21,866 nucleotides of DNA from Spirochaetales bacterium (lineage in GTDB: Bacteria; Spirochaetota; Spirochaetia; Sphaerochaetales; Sphaerochaetaceae): contig JALFRH010000033.1 of the NCBI GenBank assembly GCA_022785155.1, positions 1 through 21,866 on the forward strand, written 5' to 3'. The position numbers were made by a program, and so were the translations under genes. Positions 15,609 to 21,866 of the stretch are shown here, piece after piece; position 1 is the stretch's first letter, and each line of letters begins with the position of its first letter. Under the pieces are notes generated by a model. It was not told the DNA's origin. It ran no database searches and saw nothing but the letters and a program-made list of their open reading frames with translations.

Positions 15609-18221
15609 ATGGCAGAAGAAAAGACATTGGATTACCAGAGTGAAGTCAATTTGTTGGTGAAGAAGGCAGAAAAGGCTCTCGATGAGTTTTTGGCTCTTAA
15701 TCAGGAACAGGTGGATTATATCGTCGCAAAGTGTTCTGTTGCAGGTTTGGATCATCATGGAGATCTGGCCAAGAAAGCCGTCGATGAAACAAAAAGAGGT
15801 ATCTTTGAAGACAAAGCTACAAAGAATCTCTTTGCCTGTGAATATGTAGTAAACAATATGAGACACCTTAAGACCGTCGGGGTGATATCAGAGGATCCTG
15901 TAACAGGTATAACTGAAATTGCAGACCCTATTGGCGTAATTGCAGGTATAACTCCTGTAACAAACCCCACATCGACCGTGATCTTCAAGTCCCTTATCTG
16001 TCTCAAGACAAGAAATCCAATTATTTTCGCCTTCCATCCAAGTGCCCAGGAGTGCTCAAAAGCTGCAGCAATAGTCATTCGTGATGCAGCAGTGGCTGCA
16101 GGAGCTCCAAAGGATTGTATCCAGTGGATCGAGCATCCAAGTATGGAGGCTACGACAGCCCTCATCCATCACGATGGCGTGGCATCCATTCTCGCAACTG
16201 GTGGAAACGCAATGGTAAAGGCTGCCTACAGCTGTGGAAAGCCAGCCATGGGCGTAGGGGCAGGAAACGTCCCTGCCTATATAAATAAGAGTGCAAACGT
16301 GGAGCAGGCTGTAAATGACATCGTAATATCGAAATCCTTCGACAACGGCATGATCTGTGCTTCTGAACAGGCAGTGATCATAGACGAGGATGTATACAAT
16401 GAAGCGACGGCACTCTTCAAGAAATTCAAGGCATATTTTGTAAACAAGGAAGAGAAGGTAAAACTTTCCCGCTATATGTTTGGAAAGGCAGTAGGGGATG
16501 AGGATGTGGAGAATGCAAAACTCCAGCCTGCCCTTGTAGGCCAGACAGCCCATTGGATTGCAAAGGAAGCTGGTTTCGATATTCCTGAAGATACTTCAAT
16601 CATCTGTGTACCCTGCTCGGTAGTAGGACCAAAGGAACCTATTTCAAGAGAGAAACTTTCACCTGTTCTTGCTGTCTTCAAGGTCAAGGATGATAAAGAT
16701 GGTTTTGAAAAGGCAGCTGAAATGGTTGAGTTCAATGGCCTTGGACACTCTGCCGCCATCCACTGCAAAGAGCAGGCCATGGCAGACGCTTTTGGCGAAA
16801 AAGTCAAGGCTATGAGAATAATCTGGAACTCTCCTTCAACCTTCGGTGGTATCGGAAACGTATATAACTCCTTCCTGCCATCCCTTACCTTGGGCTGTGG
16901 TTCCTACGGAAGAAACAGCATCGGAGGAAACGTATCTGCAGTCAATTTGCTGAATGTCAAGAAAGTGGGAAAGAGGAGAAATACAATGCAGTGGTTCAAG
17001 GTTCCACAGAAAATTTACTTCGAGAGGAATTCCATCCAATATCTTCAGTCTTGCAGAAACGTAAACAAGGTATTTATTGTTACAGACAGGTCTATGGTGG
17101 AGTTTGGTTTTGTAAACAAGATAACGGATCAGCTTAATCAGAGAAGAACTCCTGTATCTGTACAGCTCTTCTGCGATGTAGAACCAGATCCAGATATCGA
17201 GACGGTAAAAAGAGGCGTCCAGCTTATGAATGCCTTCAAGCCAGATACAATCATCGCTCTCGGCGGCGGTTCATCCATGGATGCAGCCAAGGGGTTGTGG
17301 CTTTTCTATGAGCATCCTGAAGTGAACTTCGACGATTTGAAGCAGAAGTTCATGGATATCAGGAAGAGAGCCTTCAAATATCCTGAACTGGGAAGAGTAT
17401 CAAAACTTATATGTATCCCGACAACTTCAGGTACAGGCTCTGAAGTAACTCCTTTTGCTGTCATTTCCGACAAGGCCAATGGAAAGAAGTATCCTCTTAC
17501 AGATTACTCCTTGACTCCGACCATCGCCATTGTGGATGCTGAGTTTACAACTAAGCTTCCTGCCCGTTCTACAGCCATGACAGGTATGGATGTCCTTACC
17601 CATGCCATAGAAGCTTATGTATCTGTCCTCGCCAATGACTTTACAGACGGACTCTGCCTTAAGGCCATCCAGCTTGTATTCAAGTATCTTCCAAGAGCCG
17701 TCAAAGATGGTCCAAATGATCTTGAAGCCAGGGAAAAGATGCATAATGCAGCAACTATTGCAGGTATGGCATTTGCCAACTCCTTCCTGGGAATGGACCA
17801 CTCCATGGCCCATAAAGTGGGAGCAGAGTTCCATGTAGTTCATGGATATGCCTGCGGCATCCTTCTTCCACATGTAATCCGCTATAACGGAGAGGTTCCT
17901 ACAAAGCTCTCTGTATGGCCTAAATACAATACTTGGAAGGCTGATGAAAGATACCAGGAAATCGCTAAACTGTTGGGTCTCAAGGCAGACACTCCGGAGG
18001 AAGGCGTTTCTTCCCTATCTGATGCCGTGACAAATCTCATGAAGGAAATAGGACTGGATCCAAACTTTGCTTCCTGTGGAATTGGGGAAGAAGAGTGGAA
18101 CGCCAGCCTGGAGAAGATAGCTGTCAGAGCTTATGAAGACCAGTGTTCTCCTGCCAACCCAAGAGTTCCAATGGTAAAAGATATGATTGAGATTCTAAGG
18201 AAGAGCTATAAAGGCAACTAA
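15609..18221 (+). CDS. adhE: Bifunctional acetaldehyde-CoA / alcohol dehydrogenase
   Basis: Reduces acetyl-CoA through acetaldehyde to ethanol, regenerating two NAD+ per acetyl unit during fermentation. 870 aa, the full fused length. The N-terminal CoA-acylating aldehyde dehydrogenase domain (about 1-450) carries GVIAGITPVTNPTS, FHPSA and catalytic Cys250 in NGMICASEQ. After a linker (KKVGKRRNTMQWFKVP), the C-terminal iron alcohol dehydrogenase domain (about 460-870) has the NAD-binding GGGSSMDAAKG, the iron ligands Asp and His in GMDVLTHAIE, and the two further His in HSMAHKVGAEFHVVHG. AdhE proteins of this type form spirosome filaments. AGAGG lies 5 bases before the ATG. Transcribed alone, with its terminator immediately downstream. 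Confidence 0.97.
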   Translation: MAEEKTLDYQSEVNLLVKKAEKALDEFLALNQEQVDYIVAKCSVAGLDHHGDLAKKAVDETKRGIFEDKATKNLFACEYVVNNMRHLKTVGVISEDPVTGITEIADPIGVIAGITPVTNPTSTVIFKSLICLKTRNPIIFAFHPSAQECSKAAAIVIRDAAVAAGAPKDCIQWIEHPSMEATTALIHHDGVASILATGGNAMVKAAYSCGKPAMGVGAGNVPAYINKSANVEQAVNDIVISKSFDNGMICASEQAVIIDEDVYNEATALFKKFKAYFVNKEEKVKLSRYMFGKAVGDEDVENAKLQPALVGQTAHWIAKEAGFDIPEDTSIICVPCSVVGPKEPISREKLSPVLAVFKVKDDKDGFEKAAEMVEFNGLGHSAAIHCKEQAMADAFGEKVKAMRIIWNSPSTFGGIGNVYNSFLPSLTLGCGSYGRNSIGGNVSAVNLLNVKKVGKRRNTMQWFKVPQKIYFERNSIQYLQSCRNVNKVFIVTDRSMVEFGFVNKITDQLNQRRTPVSVQLFCDVEPDPDIETVKRGVQLMNAFKPDTIIALGGGSSMDAAKGLWLFYEHPEVNFDDLKQKFMDIRKRAFKYPELGRVSKLICIPTTSGTGSEVTPFAVISDKANGKKYPLTDYSLTPTIAIVDAEFTTKLPARSTAMTGMDVLTHAIEAYVSVLANDFTDGLCLKAIQLVFKYLPRAVKDGPNDLEAREKMHNAATIAGMAFANSFLGMDHSMAHKVGAEFHVVHGYACGILLPHVIRYNGEVPTKLSVWPKYNTWKADERYQEIAKLLGLKADTPEEGVSSLSDAVTNLMKEIGLDPNFASCGIGEEEWNASLEKIAVRAYEDQCSPANPRVPMVKDMIEILRKSYKGN

Positions 18222-18249
18222 TTGATCCTACCTCATTGAAAACTTCTTT

Positions 18250-18285
18250 TCTCCACTTGGCTAGAGCCGGGTGGAGATTATTTTT
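18250..18285 (+). terminator. adhE terminator embedded in the convergent kinase gene
   Basis: TCTCCAC (18250-18256) pairs with GTGGAGA (18271-18277); an inner GGCT/AGCC helix can form in the loop. It is followed by TTATTTTT. On the minus strand no T-run follows, so it acts on adhE only. Bases 18261-18285 are also the last codons and stop of the kinase gene. Confidence 0.8.
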
Positions 18286-19181
18286 GCCAAGGCAAGAGCT
18301 CCTTCAAGAGGCGTGTGGATTGGAGATGGAAGAATCTCAATATCTGGAAGTTCTGAGCTGATCTTATCCTTCAGAAGATTTCTGTATATCTCATTGTTCT
18401 CCAATACTCCACCGTAGAGGACGAGCATTGTTTTTCCAAGTCCCATTCGATTGTATGTATAGAAAACCAGATTATATAATTCGTTCATTCCTTCTTGAAT
18501 TATGTCTATGGCAAGAGGATCTCCTTTTTTTGCGTAATCCAAGACAATTGATGAACCCTTGGCAATATATCCTTTTTCTGTTTTTTCACTATTAATCAAG
18601 GAGACAAAAGATGAGATGTCTTGAAGTCCAAAATAGAATAATAAATCATCTGTCATCTTCGTCTCTATATCTCTTTTCTCATAGGCTTTAAGAGACCTTC
18701 TAATGGCTTCTTTTGCTAGCCACCATCCAGAACCTTCATCTCCTAGGCGCCACCCGAATCCCCCTGTTTTTACTATGGTTTCTTTATTTCTTCCCATGCA
18801 GACAGAACCTGTACCTGAAATAAGTATGATTCCGTCTTTTCCGTCCAAAGCTCCTTCAAGAAGAATTCTTGCATCATTTGTTATCTTCAACGTTATGTCA
18901 GGAAGCAAGCTGGAAAGCTTTGCTTCAAAGGTTTCGATATCTTCCTTTCTTCCCAGACCTGCAGAACCTATACAGCCAAATACTTCATCGGTACTTAGCC
19001 TTCCTGCTTTTTTAAGTGCAGAAAGAATCAATTCTTCTGCATGTTTGCATGCGCTTTCCATGCCAACTGCAAAAGGATTTGTAGACTTACCTTCCATGGA
19101 TTTGACAACAATATTGTTTAAGGTAGAGACTGTGATTCTGGATTTTGTTCCTCCACCATCGATTCCGAAATAAAAATTCAT
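18261..19181 (-). CDS. BadF/NagK-type amino-sugar kinase (probable GlcNAc/MurNAc kinase)
   Basis: 306-aa ASKHA-fold kinase of the BadF/BadG/BcrA/BcrD family. Phosphate-1 motif FGIDGGGTKSRITV at the N-terminus, GSAGLGRKED near 73, the catalytic/adenosine strand ITNDARI near 100, LISGTGSVCMG near 120, GWRLGDEGSGWWL near 142 and a C-terminal LYGGVLEN adenosine loop. This sub-family includes N-acetylglucosamine kinases and clostridial MurK, which phosphorylates both MurNAc and GlcNAc at C6. With MurQ next door across a divergent regulator, MurNAc/GlcNAc 6-kinase is the best inference. No Shine-Dalgarno; an extended -10 (TGATATTAT) sits six bases before the ATG. Convergent with adhE and sharing its terminator DNA. 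Confidence 0.82.
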   Translation of the reverse strand: MNFYFGIDGGGTKSRITVSTLNNIVVKSMEGKSTNPFAVGMESACKHAEELILSALKKAGRLSTDEVFGCIGSAGLGRKEDIETFEAKLSSLLPDITLKITNDARILLEGALDGKDGIILISGTGSVCMGRNKETIVKTGGFGWRLGDEGSGWWLAKEAIRRSLKAYEKRDIETKMTDDLLFYFGLQDISSFVSLINSEKTEKGYIAKGSSIVLDYAKKGDPLAIDIIQEGMNELYNLVFYTYNRMGLGKTMLVLYGGVLENNEIYRNLLKDKISSELPDIEILPSPIHTPLEGALALAKIISTRL

Positions 19182-19337
19182 GAAAAAATAATATCATGTT
19201 TTTTTGTTTAATGGTGATGGATTTTTTTTATAAGAAAAATTTCATATTTGATAGTTATATTTTTTAATATATCATTTGAATTGTACGCAAAGTCAGTAAG
19301 AGGGATAAATGATGAATAATCCCAAAAAGGAGGCCTG
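19182..19337. promoter_or_regulatory. Divergent control region between kinase and RpiR regulator
   Basis: 156 bp, very AT-rich. Minus strand: TG-A-TATTAT (-10 at 19193-19188) six bases before the kinase ATG, with no good -35. Plus strand: a weak TTGTAC-N17-GATAAA (19281-19309) before the regulator. AATTTCA at 19238-19244 matches one arm of the palindrome found at 20183-20197, so it may be a half operator. Confidence 0.4.
19188..19196 (-). promoter_or_regulatory. Extended -10 element of the kinase gene
   Basis: On the minus strand TGA-TATTAT, a TGn-extended -10 (5/6 consensus), ends six bases before the ATG at 19181. Together with the missing ribosome site it predicts a leaderless or nearly leaderless transcript. 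Confidence 0.4.
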
Positions 19338-20192
19338 ATGATCATCACCCGTCTAGAGCAGATTCTCGGAGACTTGAGTCCATCAGAAAAAAAAGTTGCA
19401 CAGTATATTCTTGATAATCCCAAGGAGACGATAAAGCTTAGTGTACAGGAAATAGCTGAAGCCTCTATGTCCAGTTCAGCTGCTGTTGTCAGACTTTGCA
19501 AGCATATTGATGTAAAAGGTTTTACAGAATTGAAAAATATGCTTTTTGATTCATTAAGTGGCAGTGATAACTTATCAAAACCATATTATGTTCCAGACTT
19601 TGATAAGGAAGCGGATGGAAAAGCAATCATTAATAAATTAGTGTCATCTGTATGCCAAAATGCACAAATGTTGACAGCAATTTTATCAAATAAGGATGTC
19701 GAAAAGGCTGCAAAGCTTATTCTATCAGCAAAAAAAATACTCTTTATCGGCATAGGCGCATCTCGCTTGGTTGCCTTGGACTTCCAACAGAAATTAATGA
19801 GGATAGGAATAGTTTCTTCTGCTCCAGATGATTATGATTTGATGCTGTTGTCTTCTTCAGGGCTGGGAGAGGATGATGTTGTTGTTTCAATATCATACTC
19901 AGGAGAGACTCCAATAGTGAAAAAGGCGACAAAGACAGCGAAAAACAATGGGGCCAAAGTGATAGCAATAACACGCTACGGTAGCACAACACTCTCTCAT
20001 ATGGCAGACTGCCTTTTGAATGTGCCGGCTTCTGAGTCAACCTATAGACAGGGAGCTACCATTTCTAGAATAAGCCAACTTATGGTTGTAGATGTTTTGT
20101 ATTCTACAATGATTGTTCTACAAGACAACTCCAGAGAGTTGATCTCCAAATCATTTGAAATGGTAAAAGCTGAACATGATTCTGAAATTTAA
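19338..20192 (+). CDS. RpiR-family transcriptional regulator with SIS domain (MurR-like)
   Basis: 284 aa. N-terminal helix-turn-helix of the RpiR type (about 1-75: LSPSEKKVAQYILDNP then LSVQEIAEASMSSSAAVVRLCKHI, the recognition helix) and a C-terminal sugar isomerase (SIS) domain (about 105-260: ILFIGIGASRLVALDFQQKL and VVVSISYSGETPIVKKA) that senses a phosphosugar. Its position between the amino-sugar kinase and murQ implies it controls this module with MurNAc-6-phosphate or a similar effector, as E. coli MurR does. Start fixed by GGAGG four bases before the ATG. A 15-bp perfect palindrome lies across its stop codon and could be its own operator in front of murQ. Confidence 0.9.
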   Translation: MIITRLEQILGDLSPSEKKVAQYILDNPKETIKLSVQEIAEASMSSSAAVVRLCKHIDVKGFTELKNMLFDSLSGSDNLSKPYYVPDFDKEADGKAIINKLVSSVCQNAQMLTAILSNKDVEKAAKLILSAKKILFIGIGASRLVALDFQQKLMRIGIVSSAPDDYDLMLLSSSGLGEDDVVVSISYSGETPIVKKATKTAKNNGAKVIAITRYGSTTLSHMADCLLNVPASESTYRQGATISRISQLMVVDVLYSTMIVLQDNSRELISKSFEMVKAEHDSEI

Positions 20193-20197
20193 TTTCA
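20183..20197. promoter_or_regulatory. Palindrome TGAAATT-T-AATTTCA, candidate RpiR operator
   Basis: Perfect 7-1-7 inverted repeat spanning the regulator's stop codon, 65 bases before murQ. RpiR-family proteins such as HexR bind AT-rich pseudo-palindromes of the same architecture. One arm recurs at 19238-19244. An AT-only 8-bp hairpin (20207-20214 with 20222-20229) follows. Confidence 0.35.
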
Positions 20198-20262
20198 ATT
20201 TCTAATAATAAAAAATTAAAATTTTTATTGCAGATTGTTTCAAACTGTGGCTAATATCCTAT

Positions 20263-21183
20263 ATGGATGAAAAAAAATATTCCAAGGATACAGAAAGAAG
20301 AAATCCTGCATCTGTAAGGATTGATACAAAGAGTACACAGGAAATATTGCAGATAATTAATGAGGAAGATGCGAAAGTTGTTCCTGCAGTTCGTTTAGAG
20401 ATACCTAAAATAGCCAAAGTTGTGGACTCTGTTGTCGACTCGTTTCATTTGGGTGGTCGCCTACTGTATATAGGAGCTGGAACCAGTGGACGACTTGGAG
20501 TATTGGATGCATCTGAATGTCCTCCAACTTATGGCGTATCGCCTGAATTGGTGGTCGGAATAATTGCAGGAGGAGACAGAGCTTTAAGGAATTCTATTGA
20601 AGGTGCTGAAGATGATGGAGAACAAGGTGTTGAAGATCTTCGTTCCCATAATCTATCCCCCCGAGACATCTTGATAGGGATTTCTGCCAACGGTGATGCT
20701 CCTTATGTAGTTGGGGCTTTGAAATATGCATACGGAATTGGGGCTAAAACAGCAATGATCTCCTCCAATTCCAATGCAAAAGCCTTTGATTATGTAAAGC
20801 CTGACCATAGAATTGTGGCAAAGGTTGGGCCAGAAGTAATACTTGGATCAACCAGAATGAAAAGTGGAACAGCACAGAAGCTGATTCTAAATATGATCAC
20901 CACTGCGTCTATGATAAAAATGGGCAAAGTTTATGACAATTATATGGTTGATCTCAGACCTGTGAATAAAAAGCTCGTACAAAGGTCTGTGGACATGATT
21001 TCAGAGATTACAGGTGTATCGGAGGAAGCTGCAACCGTATTCTTTGAAGAGTCCGGTAAGAATGTGAAGCTTGCGGTTGTAATGGCTTCTACAGGTTTAG
21101 ATAGGAAACAGGCGGAAGATTTGTTGAAGAAGAACAGTGGAAACATCCACTTAGCCGTAGATTCTTTAACAGTATGTAGGTGA
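20263..21183 (+). CDS. murQ: N-acetylmuramic acid 6-phosphate etherase
   Basis: Removes the D-lactyl ether from MurNAc-6-phosphate to give GlcNAc-6-phosphate and D-lactate. 306 aa, normal length. TERRNP at 11-16, GAGTSGRLGVLDASECPPTYG with catalytic Glu85, EGAEDD with Glu116 (equivalents of E. coli Glu83 and Glu114), STRMKSGTAQK near 198 in the SIS fold, and a C-terminal UBA-like three-helix domain from about 250. The loop normally reading ASGRTPYV is ANGDAPYV here, losing the Arg. ATG at 20263 has no clear ribosome site; TAATAT ends five bases upstream and could be a -10. It is followed 59 bases later by an ABC sugar-binding protein gene. D-lactate released here could feed the LarA-type chemistry elsewhere, but that is speculative. 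Confidence 0.94.
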   Translation: MDEKKYSKDTERRNPASVRIDTKSTQEILQIINEEDAKVVPAVRLEIPKIAKVVDSVVDSFHLGGRLLYIGAGTSGRLGVLDASECPPTYGVSPELVVGIIAGGDRALRNSIEGAEDDGEQGVEDLRSHNLSPRDILIGISANGDAPYVVGALKYAYGIGAKTAMISSNSNAKAFDYVKPDHRIVAKVGPEVILGSTRMKSGTAQKLILNMITTASMIKMGKVYDNYMVDLRPVNKKLVQRSVDMISEITGVSEEAATVFFEESGKNVKLAVVMASTGLDRKQAEDLLKKNSGNIHLAVDSLTVCR

Positions 21184-21242
21184 AACCGAGGATCGCATGA
21201 TCTGAAGATAGAAGAAAACAATATTTCCAGGAGGATGGAATT

Positions 21243-21866
21243 ATGAAGAAAAGAATCGCAATTGCTCTTATCGTTTCTCTTGCTCTTTCTTTTGTTTGGG
21301 CAGGGGGCGCTACAGAGGCAACTACTGAAGTGGATCTTTCCGCTCCGGTCACCCTCACAATTTGGACACATGATGATGCAAACAGAAGTGTCTTTGAAAA
21401 AGAACTGATAGAAGAATTCATGAAAGAGAATCCAAATGTAACTGTCGATTATCAGACATACCCTTCAGGAAAGATGGCTGAGCTTCTCACTGTTGCTTTC
21501 TCTGCTGGCGAAGGTCCAGATATCTTCAACCAGTCTCAGTCTGTTATCAGACAATTTGTTGAAGAAGATCAGGTAAGTGCACTGGATCCAGAGTGGATTG
21601 GCGAAAAGAGTATAGACGATATTATTAATCGTTATATCCCAGGTTCTCTTGATGCCGTATCAAAAGATGGAAACATATATGGAATGCCTCTTGAATATAC
21701 AAACCTTTGTATCTATGTAAATAAGAACGTATTTAAAGATGCTGGTCTTGATCCAGAGACTGATTATCCTAAGACATGGGAAGAACTTGCTGACATATCA
21801 GAGAAAATTGTACAGAGAAATGGTGAAATCATTACTCGTCGTGGTTTCGACTTCAGATATGCATCA
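21243..21866 (+). CDS. ABC transporter sugar-binding protein, family 1 (3' end outside window)
   Basis: The first 208 codons of an open frame that runs off the window. Signal peptide: MKKR, hydrophobic core, then FVWAGGATEA; there is no lipobox Cys, so signal peptidase I cleavage after Ala is likely and the protein is periplasmic rather than a lipoprotein. The mature part begins VTLTIWTHDD, followed by FMKENPNVTVDYQTYPSGKM, GEGPDIFN, YGMPLEYTNLCIYVNKNVF and WEELADISEKI, the standard order of strands and hinges in family-1 (maltose/oligosaccharide-type) binding proteins. AGGAGGAT about 7 bases before the ATG fixes the start. Next to murQ, a MurNAc, GlcNAc or muropeptide-sugar ligand is inferred; permease and ATPase genes should follow. 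Confidence 0.9.
   Translation, partial: MKKRIAIALIVSLALSFVWAGGATEATTEVDLSAPVTLTIWTHDDANRSVFEKELIEEFMKENPNVTVDYQTYPSGKMAELLTVAFSAGEGPDIFNQSQSVIRQFVEEDQVSALDPEWIGEKSIDDIINRYIPGSLDAVSKDGNIYGMPLEYTNLCIYVNKNVFKDAGLDPETDYPKTWEELADISEKIVQRNGEIITRRGFDFRYAS

Noticed and set aside
19247..19272. Imperfect palindrome TGATA...TATCA in the kinase/regulator gap
   Set aside because: Only the outer five bases of each arm pair; expected by chance in such AT-rich DNA.
1..21866. tRNA, rRNA, CRISPR, insertion sequences, phage genes
   Set aside because: No cloverleaf, repeat-spacer array, transposase or terminal inverted repeats seen; nearly all sequence is accounted for by metabolic genes.

Overview
The window looks like a chromosomal segment of a fermentative, host- or sediment-associated spirochaete, probably close to Sphaerochaeta/Treponema. 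Evidence: the solute-binding protein at the right edge has a leader ending in Trp-Ala-Gly-Gly and lacks a lipobox Cys, a style common in these genera; there is a PPi-type phosphofructokinase, an AdhE, a spirochaete-type outer-membrane protein and tightly packed operons. This assignment is from protein style only and no 16S or marker comparison was possible. I see no mobile elements, CRISPR arrays, tRNAs or rRNAs.

Layout. (1) 2-4649, plus strand: a tight operon of class II aldolase (5' end cut off by the window), PPi-type phosphofructokinase, a divergent triosephosphate-isomerase-like protein and a LarA-family (nickel-pincer racemase/epimerase) protein, closed by a strong hairpin terminator. 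(2) 4729-5514, minus strand: a TauE/SafE-type permease. (3) 5786-9091, plus strand: proA-proB and a GT-A-like glycosyltransferase-type protein with overlapping ends. (4) 14392-9172, minus strand: dinB-trmL-proC-serS-pncB, a five-gene operon closed by a shared terminator. With proA/proB opposite, the window holds the whole glutamate-to-proline pathway. (5) 14459-15481: an exported, probable beta-barrel protein that shares a perfectly symmetric divergent promoter with dinB. (6) 15609-18221: adhE, whose terminator lies inside the 3' end of the convergent kinase gene. (7) 18261-21866: an amino-sugar module made of a BadF/NagK-type kinase (minus), a divergent RpiR/SIS regulator, MurQ etherase and the start of an ABC sugar-binding protein, which together suggest PTS-independent uptake and catabolism of N-acetylmuramic acid.

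Most interesting points. First, the aldolase/PFK/TIM/LarA operon: the TIM-like protein keeps the Lys/His/Glu catalytic trio but has lost the usual phosphate-gripping motifs, so the set may serve a non-standard sugar-phosphate route rather than ordinary glycolysis. Second, several first-in-operon genes (dinB, the exported protein, proA, the kinase) have a sigma70-like -10 hexamer only 6-7 nt before the ATG and no Shine-Dalgarno sequence, whereas operon-internal genes mostly have good ones. This points to leaderless mRNAs. The dinB/exported-protein pair is exactly mirror-symmetric around one shared -35 hexamer.
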